This document shows positions 27,501 through 35,899 of a stretch of DNA of 64,000 nucleotides, one piece after another. The stretch comes from Fibrobacter sp. (GTDB lineage: Bacteria > Fibrobacterota > Fibrobacteria > Fibrobacterales > Fibrobacteraceae). The stretch spans positions 62,001 through 126,000 of the forward strand of contig JAKSIB010000005.1 in assembly GCA_024399065.1 (NCBI GenBank). Direction: 5' to 3'. The notes beneath the pieces were generated by a model that was not told where the DNA came from, did no database searches, and was given only the letters and a program-made list of their open reading frames with translations. The position numbers and the translations under genes were made by a program. How positions within the stretch are numbered: the first letter of the stretch is position 1; each line of letters starts with the position of its first letter.

Positions 27501-30500
27501 TGCAACAACGTCACCGATCAAATGAAGATCAACATCAGTAGTATTCATCACCAATGCATTCAATTTATCAACGGATTCATTATATAATGCTTCACGTTCG
27601 GCCCAGCCGGTTTTATACGTTTCGATTTCACGTTTGATTTCACTTGCCGTGCCATTATCGTTGTCTTCAACCGCTTCTTCATAGGCAGTTTCATACCCCT
27701 TGATAATGTGACCATACTCGATCTTATCACGTTTCGCTGAATATATATCATCACACAATGACACGATCTGGGTTGCATACTTAGTAGCGACTCCAGTATG
27801 TTCGTCAAGTTCTTGCTTAGTTTGCGCAAGTGCGGTTTTAAATTCATTCGCATTGTACGATTTAGTATTATCAGTATAATTCAGCTCACGAACAGGGTCT
27901 GGGTTAACGTCAAAGTTATCCGCATATTCAGTCGGATCAATAGCGTCATTAACATCTTCCAAACTAGCGGCATTGTAAATACGGCTCATCTGGCGAATTT
28001 TTTCAATGACTGCACGTAATGTAGAACAGGTACAATCAACAGCCGAGAATACACTTCGCATTGGCTTGCCATCTTCGACATCAACGCTTGCCATAGTATT
28101 GGCGGTCATGATAATCTGAGAGATATCAGCCATTGTCAAGCCAGATGATAAAATTTCATGATGAATATTAACCAATGTATTAGACACATTACCGGTTTCA
28201 TCTATGACAGCGGAAATAATACGTTCAGCACGTTCACTAAGATTAGATGCAATGTTTACCAGCGTAGCGTCTAATGTACTATTCGCAGTATCAACCTGAT
28301 TTCTAGCCAATTCGGTTTTAGTTCCATCCGGATTGATCAAGCTATACACCAAATACTGTTTGATATCAGGTAACAATTCCTTCACGTCATTGATATGTTT
28401 ACCTAACGTTCCATCCAGTCGATAACCAGCTAGAGTACTAATGCGTGAAAAGACATTCTTAATTGATTGTTCAACTCGTCCGGCGTCAGCAGAATCGTTA
28501 TCACGCATTACTGACTGGACCAGCATTTGCATTGGCATCAAACGTTCGGCAACAACAACGGCATTGGCTGCTGCAACCACATGGCCAGCAGTTTTTTCAT
28601 CAATTTCAGATGTTTCAACTGAATTCAACAATTTCAGTAACGAATCCGCCCTTGATACGCCTTTCAGAATTTTAGGCGTATTATCGACAATTTTATCCTG
28701 ACGGAATAAACGACCGGCGATAGCCATTTTCATATTGGCAATGCATTCACGGATTCGATCGTCAGGAATCTTATCATTAAACATAAGATTCACATTAGGA
28801 ATATTTGCGTCAATGCCATCACGAACAATACTAGATGTTTTTAAAATACCAAATTCACGTAATGCGTCTCGTAAAGACTGGCATGTATTGTTAATACGTT
28901 TACAGTAATTATCGATGACAGAAAGTCTGGCCATAGAATCATACTCAAACCGGTCTTTACGGCTATCGCCCGTATCTGGGCCAACAGGGTACGTCATTCC
29001 GGCAATAGCAGCCATTTGTTCATAATCAGAGTCAGTGTATTTTTCCGACGCCATGTGAAGACGTTTTAGATCATTCTGAAAATTGACATTGCCTAAACGT
29101 TCAGTCTTCCTTTGCTGCAGTAAATTGATTTCGGATGACGACGGTCGTTCAGCAGCGGCGATCTCATGGCCCAAATGTTCCGATAGGCCTGACATACCCT
29201 GTACATCAGCAAGAGTATTCCCGGACAAAGTCGTGTATGGAACCAATCCATGAATCAAATACCACGATTTCGTCTTTTCACCGGATACGCCAGTTTTTAC
29301 CAACGCTGGGGCAATATATTCACGATTTGCATCGTCATAATTCACTTCTGCAATCGGAGTGTTGCTTACTAATTGACCGGAAGCCGATTGTTCAAACCCC
29401 TTAGTAATTACAAATGCTTCTCCATTATTTGCAATCAACGATGAAAATGTTTCACCATTATTAGTAAGACCCGTACGATTAGCGTCAATTGTTCGATTTG
29501 TTGTATCCTCAGAACCCAAGCACGGGTTTCCACTTACATTAGAAATCGTAATATCAGCTTCACCAAGCTTACCACTTACCGAACCATTCATATCATACAA
29601 AAATTCTTTCTTGATACGATTCAAGATATGCGGCACATAAGAATTGGCCTGAATGTTATGTCCAGCCGGTCTCGGGAAGATATTCAAAAAATCATCATAA
29701 TCATCAATTGAATCAATAAAGTCAATGATGGCAAGACGGACGTTATTAGCCTGAATTGTATCGGAAGCCAATGTTTCAAAAATAGCATCGATCGATGCAC
29801 CAAGGTCGGTGGCCAACATAGTAGTCTTATATGACGGCAGAATATTGAGCTCATGCAAAATATATCCAAGGAAATACAGCATATCCTTTGATTCGATATT
29901 AGCACTACTGTCTGATTTTTTATTGTCTTTATGAAGGTCCGACGCAATCAATTCGCCTTTATTGGCAGCAAACATCTTGAACACTTCACCAGCGGTACAT
30001 TTTGTCTTAGCCGTAATGAGTCCGAGCTGGGTATCATTACCTTTGCTAGGATCCTTTACCACTATCGTTTCACTACCCGGTTCGGATTTAGACATTCGTT
30101 CTATACCACGATACAACAGTTCAGATGAATCAGATGATTGCGAACTAACTGACGCATTAACATAGGCACGCAGCATATTTCCGGCAGCAACCCATACGGC
30201 AGCATCATAATCAGACTCGCTGCAACCAGTAAAACCGGCTTTTTCAGCTGCATTCACTAACTTTGTTATAAAAAACTCGGCGGTCTTAATAATTTTTGTC
30301 ACACCGTTCATGTGTGTGGCCCATGAATTCTGCGTTGCGCCGTAATCATCAGCAACTTCCATACCCGGTGCCGTAGGAGTATGAATCTCAAGCGTTTCAT
30401 ACACTGCTTCAGACATAGCATGGGCCGCTTTTACCAATTCAGATCTCGATGCGTCGGCCGTCGAAATGATATATTTATAGATTAGCGGTTCAACCGGGCC

Positions 30501-30872
30501 CGATGCACTAGAATCTCCTATACTGGCCAAGCGCATATCAAACTTTTTCGCACATGCATCGATAAATTTTGCGATACATGGGATAATCAACGCAGCTAAA
30601 AATAAATATTGGCGTGAATTTTTAACACGATTGTCGATACCATTTCCAAACAAACTGGTCATCATAGTATCTGAATCTACTGGAGGTAGTGCATCTGCTT
30701 CTTTAATAATCAAATCAAATAATTTTGAGAAATTACTAAAACTCGACAAATGATTGTACGATGTATGCGTGGACTGATCTTGCTTTACATCGCCAAGGAC
30801 AGCATCAATGGCATGCTTAAATGTGTTAAAGTTATTACTTACATCAAAATTACTTTCGAAAAGCGATATCAT
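24561..30872 (-). CDS. Very large unknown protein, probable virion component
   Basis: This 2103-residue protein is the largest in the window. It is mostly helical and polar, with long coiled-coil-like stretches (for example around residues 1030-1110) and no enzyme motif I can see. The last 190 residues are disordered, with an acidic run (DDGDEDDDEEE) and then Lys/Pro/Ser-rich sequence. ATG 30872 is chosen over an in-frame TTG nine codons upstream because AGGGA lies before it and a late promoter lies 26 bases upstream. No protease, transglycosylase or polymerase signature was found. Late control and size suggest an internal head protein, a tape measure or another structural protein; a tape measure would usually have more hydrophobic segments. 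Confidence 0.75.
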   Translation of the reverse strand: MISLFESNFDVSNNFNTFKHAIDAVLGDVKQDQSTHTSYNHLSSFSNFSKLFDLIIKEADALPPVDSDTMMTSLFGNGIDNRVKNSRQYLFLAALIIPCIAKFIDACAKKFDMRLASIGDSSASGPVEPLIYKYIISTADASRSELVKAAHAMSEAVYETLEIHTPTAPGMEVADDYGATQNSWATHMNGVTKIIKTAEFFITKLVNAAEKAGFTGCSESDYDAAVWVAAGNMLRAYVNASVSSQSSDSSELLYRGIERMSKSEPGSETIVVKDPSKGNDTQLGLITAKTKCTAGEVFKMFAANKGELIASDLHKDNKKSDSSANIESKDMLYFLGYILHELNILPSYKTTMLATDLGASIDAIFETLASDTIQANNVRLAIIDFIDSIDDYDDFLNIFPRPAGHNIQANSYVPHILNRIKKEFLYDMNGSVSGKLGEADITISNVSGNPCLGSEDTTNRTIDANRTGLTNNGETFSSLIANNGEAFVITKGFEQSASGQLVSNTPIAEVNYDDANREYIAPALVKTGVSGEKTKSWYLIHGLVPYTTLSGNTLADVQGMSGLSEHLGHEIAAAERPSSSEINLLQQRKTERLGNVNFQNDLKRLHMASEKYTDSDYEQMAAIAGMTYPVGPDTGDSRKDRFEYDSMARLSVIDNYCKRINNTCQSLRDALREFGILKTSSIVRDGIDANIPNVNLMFNDKIPDDRIRECIANMKMAIAGRLFRQDKIVDNTPKILKGVSRADSLLKLLNSVETSEIDEKTAGHVVAAANAVVVAERLMPMQMLVQSVMRDNDSADAGRVEQSIKNVFSRISTLAGYRLDGTLGKHINDVKELLPDIKQYLVYSLINPDGTKTELARNQVDTANSTLDATLVNIASNLSERAERIISAVIDETGNVSNTLVNIHHEILSSGLTMADISQIIMTANTMASVDVEDGKPMRSVFSAVDCTCSTLRAVIEKIRQMSRIYNAASLEDVNDAIDPTEYADNFDVNPDPVRELNYTDNTKSYNANEFKTALAQTKQELDEHTGVATKYATQIVSLCDDIYSAKRDKIEYGHIIKGYETAYEEAVEDNDNGTASEIKREIETYKTGWAEREALYNESVDKLNALVMNTTDVDLHLIGDVVASSRVSGESLKRACAAIDTASMIIKKLNRNGKVLPFTMSDDTAVAQIILVIGTFIFSKYNMYADTVRDLVSSLKSIRRIIEKNSGNPVSISAADYAIEKLESATTDETYSDDTYGWASSAVSVLSYLGGVLTPDSKETLSRFVNNVNGIQKHGDFNDSEDNAIDAFARARFRGVKKYSNAPTGAVANAHESYYDNMVTEMESNPELADFAYSVGLMIGTFDRSITDERYNANTRLDRSEASIYKNMARNDILYGNMADNDLQREAINALIDDERNGDSDYNQLMTFLTTVMNGQPVYPYVKNYSKTDGSDATKGGSKERVKNGRVFEIQQNDDGQQTIAMADAASAGEQMSLNTIMGFLGGDKLSHEVNEPADITKDDIIAVVKSLRRVVGQKVLSAVYSTSDVTENSRETTETREVVNDSIKRLVADLDTPISYIVAAGTHAGQKAAAHVMIDKNRARMIQYASDHGKNDQNFHSDMERMLVQMNKITPTRTADRANAIDLEWAYSVCSVLASIPDAVSLDMADHFASLYFGSSDNSDELLSTKIGQQMYAIFESLTELDTESGLPHGFFGDTKSDQYKTIVALLRELYSNGDSDSTMGQRAQLLYTKFTESFSNGGNSVAIGSIKPSEATVKRIGHMRLGPTAFNAMTDAGFENVMRELASVGYIRNSVGSSDFVVTMFNESYDERTFRNFVSEALKLAESAGDLNEHANITTVIPYLNMVIVAYDTGIDINKQIAVMSERPDVDDSKIKKLIAALMDNGKIQAYPKCQMVSIDPFGVIYGNLMVGIIAHVIAAVPSDDVAVLSDAVDQYITELASKGEVKFDELKFKNDHYDVNADDGDEDDDEEEVPTPVKTTTPTNAKKAKSSGRANKVRNPVVRPVSTNDPESAPESDDSDESSVTVVDDSGEEYQIEVHAAGSEPRNSVVDTEDIDDVSTVVGKQPAKRQKSMKSSQPKQTEPKPKKINKTEKEPVYNSEYDD

Positions 30873-30898
30873 ATATCCCTGCCACAGTAGTTTACACA

Positions 30899-30906
30899 AG
30901 TTTATA
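30899..30906 (-). promoter_or_regulatory. Late-promoter motif TATAAACT
   Basis: TTATAAACTTG on the minus strand, 26 bases before the start of the 2103-residue gene. Confidence 0.7.
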
Positions 30907-30938
30907 ACATTGTGCCAGATATTTTAGCATGGCTGATT

Positions 30939-31044
30939 ATGAACTACCCACCCACTAAAGATGGGTGGGTTTCCCCGTGCCCATCTGTGGAATTACAGGA
31001 TTCCTGCTCAAGGTATGCAACCACACCAGTGTCAACAGGCTTTA
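30939..31044 (-). ncRNA. Predicted TnpB guide RNA of element 2
   Basis: This is the right-end region homologous to that of element 1, overlapping the end of tnpB. The flank that would serve as guide begins AATCAGCCATGCTAAA. The 5' limit is approximate. Confidence 0.5.
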
Positions 31045-32191
31045 GCGATTCATCGCTTCCCTTAGTCCGTGAGGTATTTCGACTTAAACGAATGCGATTT
31101 CCTTCGTTCAGTATGTTGAGAGCTGCGTTCTGGTCTCTATCTAGCCAAGTACCACAATTCGGGCAAGACCACTCTCTATCAGCTAGAGTCAGCGTGGTGT
31201 TCTTGTAACCACAGCAGTGGCATAGCTTGCTGGAAGGATAGAACGAACCTACCTTGATGTAGTATCTACCGTACCAGAATGCCTTGTAAGCAACCATATT
31301 GCAGAACCGTCCAAATGACGCATCTGCAATAGCCTTGGCTAACTTGTGGTTCTTCAACATATTTGACGGCTTCAGGTCTTCGGAGTAGATGTATTGGTTC
31401 TCTACTATCAGTCTCTTGCTGACCTTGTGCTGGAAATCAATTCTCTGGTTTCTTATCTTTTCGTGTACCAGAGCGACACGATGCTTCTGCTTCCGATAGT
31501 TATGCGAGCCTTTGGTACAATGCGACAGCTTACGCTGTTCCTTTGCCAACTTTTGCTCACTCTTTCGGAAATACTTTGGATTTTCTATAACGCAACCATC
31601 GCTGTCTATAAGGAAATCCTTGATACCGAGATCAAAGCCTATCTCGTTATCATTCGGTGGCAGCTTCATCCGGTCATCATCCATTTCCACTAGGATGGAG
31701 CAGAAATACTTGCCTGTTGGGGACTTGGATATCGTCAAACTGCATACTTTGGCTATAGGCAATGACTTGAAATCATAGTCCTGTCGGAACTTGACCAATC
31801 CGGCCTTCGGAATGAATATGCGGTCATTCCTAACACCACGAATCAATGTTTCAATGGTCTTAGGCATCATTGCATTGCGGTAAGACTGCTTATCACATTT
31901 CTTCTTGAACTTCGGGTAACGTGATTTGCCATCAAAGAACTTCTGGTATGCACCCTTGGCATCCATATAGGCATTAGCCATTCCCTGACTGTCGGCTTCC
32001 CTCATCCAAGGCCATTCCTCCTTGAACGAGGCCAACTTAGGCGTAAATGATATACGAGACTCTTCAAAGATTGACTTCTTCAAGTCTATGAACTGGTTAT
32101 AGATGAAACGGCAAGTGCCGAAGGTCTTGTTGAAGAACTTCTCCTGTCTTACTGTCGGGTACAACCGTATCTTGAATGCCTTGTTTATCAT
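30944..32191 (-). CDS. tnpB: TnpB, RNA-guided nuclease, second copy
   Basis: This 415-residue TnpB is nearly the same as the one at 20900-22147, with scattered substitutions. RuvC residues are intact: Asp in GFDLGIKDFLID, Glu in YSEDLKPSNM, Asp in DRDQNAALNIL. The zinc finger CHCCG...CPNCG is intact. The stop TAG lies in the right end. The open frame without decay in both copies suggests the nuclease is still under selection or recently arrived. Its predicted pseudoknot leader has different bases but the same pairing as in element 1. Confidence 0.95.
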   Translation of the reverse strand: MINKAFKIRLYPTVRQEKFFNKTFGTCRFIYNQFIDLKKSIFEESRISFTPKLASFKEEWPWMREADSQGMANAYMDAKGAYQKFFDGKSRYPKFKKKCDKQSYRNAMMPKTIETLIRGVRNDRIFIPKAGLVKFRQDYDFKSLPIAKVCSLTISKSPTGKYFCSILVEMDDDRMKLPPNDNEIGFDLGIKDFLIDSDGCVIENPKYFRKSEQKLAKEQRKLSHCTKGSHNYRKQKHRVALVHEKIRNQRIDFQHKVSKRLIVENQYIYSEDLKPSNMLKNHKLAKAIADASFGRFCNMVAYKAFWYGRYYIKVGSFYPSSKLCHCCGYKNTTLTLADREWSCPNCGTWLDRDQNAALNILNEGNRIRLSRNTSRTKGSDESLKPVDTGVVAYLEQESCNSTDGHGETHPSLVGG

Positions 32192-32199
32192 ATACAGAA

Positions 32200-32282
32200 A
32201 TGGCTAGTAGCGGACTAATTTGGCGTTCATTCCACTACCAGCCATCAAAAACTCTTTGATTTCGTGGATTGGAGAACGCCAA
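32200..32282 (-). ncRNA. Predicted H-type pseudoknot leader of tnpB, copy 2
   Basis: On the minus strand, TTGGCGTTC (32282-32274) pairs with GAACGCCAA (32228-32220). ATGGCTGGTAGTGG (32245-32232) pairs with CCGCTACTAGCCAT (32213-32200): 14 pairs with two G-U. Compared with copy 1, bases change on both sides of the helices so pairing is kept. TATAAATT lies 19 bases upstream (32301-32308). Confidence 0.7.
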
Positions 32283-32308
32283 TTATCCTATCCACCATAT
32301 AATTTATA

Positions 32309-32467
32309 TTACTTATTTTGCGTTTTAGTTATGTTACCCTTGTCATCCACCATACATACACCCATCTTGGATTTTCTCATCATAGCAGCATCGATGCCAG
32401 TCATTCCATTCTTGGAAATCATTTCTTCAATGACCTTATCCGTGTCCAATTTCAATTGTTTATCCAT
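32309..32467 (-). CDS. Possible 52-residue protein inside element 2
   Basis: The open frame (MDKQLKLDTDKVIEEMISKN, then GMTGIDAAMMRKSKMGVCMV and DDKGNITKTQNK) looks like a real protein in composition, with a predicted helix and a small beta hairpin. The ribosome site is weak and element 1 lacks it. It may be cargo of the element or a remnant. Function unknown. Confidence 0.45.
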   Translation of the reverse strand: MDKQLKLDTDKVIEEMISKNGMTGIDAAMMRKSKMGVCMVDDKGNITKTQNK

Positions 32468-32564
32468 ACGACATACCACATTAAATATATCATTAAACTA
32501 TATTATTTTCATCCGCAATTCATCTCACGGGCTAAAGACCCGTGAGTTTTCTTGCTACATCTAT

Positions 32565-32572
32565 TATAAACT
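32565..32572 (+). promoter_or_regulatory. Late-promoter motif TATAAACT at element edge
   Basis: TATAAACT lies 26 bases before the 1067-residue gene. Its first T is the terminal base of element 2. Confidence 0.7.
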
Positions 32573-32598
32573 TAGGGAAAACATGCCGGTGGGATTTT

Positions 32599-35500
32599 AT
32601 GGTTATTAATCAAAACATTTTAAATGCCGCATTTCCGAATAATAAAGATGCGCAGCAGCAGTTCTCAACGATTGCAGAAAAGTACGGTAATATTTTAGAT
32701 ACATACTTCGACCTCGACAGCAACGACGACACTTATATGAATGATTTGATCGAATGCGCCAACGAACTTAACAAATGGGGTATTTTAACAAACGGAACCG
32801 CATTTAAACTATTCGGTTTTATCAACGATATTTGCGGCGGTGTTGTACCAGATAACCTAAGCGAAGATACGTTGCTTGATATCAACGATATTATATCGTC
32901 TAGAGGCGTATCTGATCGATCAGCGGAAATTTATTCGAATTATATCAATTCGATACTTCATGATAGTCTACTTGGAGTACAGACAAACATTCACGACATA
33001 ATTAACGAAACATCTCGGTCCGGATTCAATATATTAACCCCACCGGAACCAATCACAGGTGACGCTACAGAAGATTCATCATCGCAAATTCTGTCGAATT
33101 ATGGTATTACTGCGCCGGCCACAAAAATATTGGATGCATTTAAACAGAATTCCACTGATGACGATACTGCGGCCAGAAAATATGTATTATTTGAAAAATG
33201 GACAACTACGCCGTCGGGTGAAAAAATACCCAAACAACAACAATCGCATATTCAAGCTTGCTTGAATAAATTGACGTCATTATCCGATAATGAATTAAAA
33301 GAGCTGTGCAATACAAATCCTAACCCGAATAAATTGCGTACACTGCTATCCCAATTGACAATTACGCCACAGACATTACTGTCTACAATAAAAAACAGTG
33401 GCAACGAAAATCATGCACAGCAACCTAAACAGCCAACTGAACCCCCAGCCGGTGGTGGCCAAGACAAACCAAAACAGGCTATTGTATCCGATTACGCTCA
33501 ACAGATTGCACAATTTATTGCAGATTCAGGCAAATACGTTTCAAACATAGATGCCAAGGACTTAGCAACGAAAATCGTCGGATCCAATATTCCAATTGAC
33601 GAAATGATCAGCATTTTCAGTAATTCGGATGCAAAAACCGAATCTGATCTACAGACACTTATCAAACACAAGACAGAAAATTCCATCAATGACTTAACCA
33701 CGGCAAATTTACTAAGCAAGGCGTTCGGCGAACGGCCAGCTAATATCGATTCATTCGTTACCCAGATGCCGGTTCTATATACTGGCGTTGATCAGCTACC
33801 GTTGTATATTTTGAACGCAGAAACTATTAAACGCATCCAGAAAATTGCAGCCAACATCAAAAGCCTTGCAAACAGTAAAGACTGCGGATTTAACGACAAT
33901 ATCGCAAATGCTATACAATTCCTTATCGATATGCCTGATAAAACGCAGCACGAGTCATATCCGGTTGCTAACATAAAGCAAATAATCAAACAAATGCAAG
34001 ATAACAATACATTGGCAGATATAAGCGCAAATGGCACAGTAATCGAGAAAATTTGCTTGTCGAAATCGAATAATACACTAAGTGAATTTAACAAATGGGT
34101 AACAGCAATCAAAAATGCTGGTATCGATTTGTCAACCGCAGATGCAAGCATAATTGACTTTGTTAAAAAACTAAATGCCACCGATGATTTAACTAAAAAA
34201 TCGACACAGACTGAGCTGGGCAAATTATTGAAACAATCGACGCCCCCACTGGCGCCAGCAAACCCAACACCACCAGTAAATCCACAAACGAAGACTGTAA
34301 AGTTAGCAGATTTGTTTAACACCGATATCAAATCAAATCCGAGTTTCGTCAAAGCCATTACCGAATACATGAGGAAGCATGGCAATACAACCGGAGAAAT
34401 AACAGGTACACAGGATGAAATAAACGTCATTGTAACAGAAATTCGCAACTTGGCTAATCAAAATAATCCTACGGGTACAATTCAGACACCGGTAAAGCCT
34501 GTAACGCCTGCAGTTCAACCGCAGCAAACCAATCCTACTGCGCCAGTTGCACCAACAACACCTACGGCACCGGCTACACCGGCTGCGCCAGTTGCTCCGA
34601 CAGCCCCAACATCGCCAGCAGCTCCAGCAGCTCCGGCAGCTCCAGCAGCTCCGGCCGTACAGTCTCCGTCTGCACCCGCATCTCAGACCGGTACACAGCC
34701 TGCATCAATCCCGGCCCCGGGTCCTGCAAACCAGACAACAAGTCCAGACCCACGCACAACATATCAACCTGTATATGATGCGATTAAAGCACATGCAATG
34801 TCTCCACAACAGGCTGACCTAGCATCAACTATGGCAGATGATATTTTTATGCACCCCGGTCATGATGCTGATGCATATTTCAAATTGGTGAACATGACCA
34901 GTTCGATGTACCCGGTAATTTTTGACCTACTGGATAAAGCGGACCCTGCCAATGGACATAAAGAAACTATGGCGCCATCTGAAGCCAATACCAATGATTT
35001 GAGTACGGTCGAGTTCATAAATAATCCAATGAGCCAGCACAAACCGAAACGCAAATTATTCACCGATTTTACAAAACCGGCAGGCATGACGATGGGTTCA
35101 GCTGACATCTGGGACGCACCAATAATCGAATCAATGGGTTTCCCATTTGTCAACTTTAGTAACGAAACAGTCCGTGACGTACTCACCGGTGACGACAAGG
35201 CCAAAAAATCGGCATACAACAAGCTAAAGTCGATACTGAAGGACATCAATATTGCCAACAAGCATGTCGGTGGTATTTTTGACTTCTTTACCGATAAGCC
35301 AATCAAGCTTCTCAAGGAATTTGCCGGAAAGGGTAACCGTTGTAAGCCTAATTGGCTCAGAGTAGAGACTAACGATCTTAACTCAGCATCACCGGATTCA
35401 CTGATAATGGTCACCCCGATCAAGCAGTTTACACGAAAACTGGAATACAATAAACCACAGCAGGTTACAATGACTATGCTAACCCAGTTCTACAAGCTTC

Positions 35501-35802
35501 TCGACGTTGACGCCATTCTAAAAGCAGACCCGTCCATCATCAAGAAATACATGGGCATGACTGTCGACGAGCTGGCCAACCAGTATGAAGCAAACGGTAA
35601 TCAAATGCCGTACTATCTGCTTTATCCGAAGCTCGGGAATGGCATAAGCTACGAAATATACGATAAGTCTACGGGATCAATATTCAGTTCCATCTTCAGA
35701 ACAAAACAGAACTGCAAGGCAGTAAAAGTCAAGTTCAAGGGACATGATGGCCGATTCATAATGCCCAAAAGCGTAGCAAATGCACTATACACAGAAACTT
35801 AA
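32599..35802 (+). CDS. Large unknown protein with Pro/Ala linker and shared C-terminal domain
   Basis: This 1067-residue protein is not recognised. The first 640 residues are helical and polar. A Pro/Ala/Thr-rich linker follows (about 640-730, with PAAPAAPAAPAAPA). The C-terminal 270 residues resemble the C-terminus of the next protein (35900-38983): both have a LxQFYxxL segment, then a helical stretch, then P(Y)YLLxP. The ATG at 32599 is chosen over an upstream in-frame ATG (32542) because the latter lies before the late promoter and inside the element end. A terminator follows. Late control suggests a virion protein. Confidence 0.75.
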   Translation: MVINQNILNAAFPNNKDAQQQFSTIAEKYGNILDTYFDLDSNDDTYMNDLIECANELNKWGILTNGTAFKLFGFINDICGGVVPDNLSEDTLLDINDIISSRGVSDRSAEIYSNYINSILHDSLLGVQTNIHDIINETSRSGFNILTPPEPITGDATEDSSSQILSNYGITAPATKILDAFKQNSTDDDTAARKYVLFEKWTTTPSGEKIPKQQQSHIQACLNKLTSLSDNELKELCNTNPNPNKLRTLLSQLTITPQTLLSTIKNSGNENHAQQPKQPTEPPAGGGQDKPKQAIVSDYAQQIAQFIADSGKYVSNIDAKDLATKIVGSNIPIDEMISIFSNSDAKTESDLQTLIKHKTENSINDLTTANLLSKAFGERPANIDSFVTQMPVLYTGVDQLPLYILNAETIKRIQKIAANIKSLANSKDCGFNDNIANAIQFLIDMPDKTQHESYPVANIKQIIKQMQDNNTLADISANGTVIEKICLSKSNNTLSEFNKWVTAIKNAGIDLSTADASIIDFVKKLNATDDLTKKSTQTELGKLLKQSTPPLAPANPTPPVNPQTKTVKLADLFNTDIKSNPSFVKAITEYMRKHGNTTGEITGTQDEINVIVTEIRNLANQNNPTGTIQTPVKPVTPAVQPQQTNPTAPVAPTTPTAPATPAAPVAPTAPTSPAAPAAPAAPAAPAVQSPSAPASQTGTQPASIPAPGPANQTTSPDPRTTYQPVYDAIKAHAMSPQQADLASTMADDIFMHPGHDADAYFKLVNMTSSMYPVIFDLLDKADPANGHKETMAPSEANTNDLSTVEFINNPMSQHKPKRKLFTDFTKPAGMTMGSADIWDAPIIESMGFPFVNFSNETVRDVLTGDDKAKKSAYNKLKSILKDINIANKHVGGIFDFFTDKPIKLLKEFAGKGNRCKPNWLRVETNDLNSASPDSLIMVTPIKQFTRKLEYNKPQQVTMTMLTQFYKLLDVDAILKADPSIIKKYMGMTVDELANQYEANGNQMPYYLLYPKLGNGISYEIYDKSTGSIFSSIFRTKQNCKAVKVKFKGHDGRFIMPKSVANALYTET

Positions 35803-35807
35803 AAAAT

Positions 35808-35832
35808 AGCACCGGATTTCCGGTGCTTTTTT
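35808..35832 (+). terminator. Rho-independent terminator
   Basis: AGCACCGG, loop ATTT, CCGGTGCT and TTTTTT directly after the 1067-residue gene. Confidence 0.92.
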
Positions 35833-35866
35833 AATTATCATGACCTGTATTTATTGGGGCAAACAT

Positions 35867-35874
35867 TATAAACT
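35867..35874 (+). promoter_or_regulatory. Late-promoter motif TATAAACT
   Basis: TTATAAACTTAGG lies 25 bases before the 1027-residue gene, just after a terminator. Confidence 0.72.
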
Positions 35875-35899
35875 TAGGTAAAACTACCTAAGGGCTATT

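Larger units (their letters stand above)
30939..32565 (-). mobile_element. IS200/IS605-type element 2 (tnpB plus small gene)
   Basis: This 1627-base element is closely related to element 1. The left end starts after AGTTTAT (minus strand) with hairpin CTCACGGGTCTTTAGCCCGTGAG nearby (32523-32545 on plus). The right end closes with the CCCATCTTTAGTGGG hairpin and GTAGTTCAT. There is no tnpA. It lies between two divergent late promoters. Exact removal would join GGCTGATT to ATAAACTT and so keep the promoter of the 1067-residue gene. Between left end and tnpB are a pseudoknot and a possible 52-residue gene not present in element 1. Confidence 0.85.
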
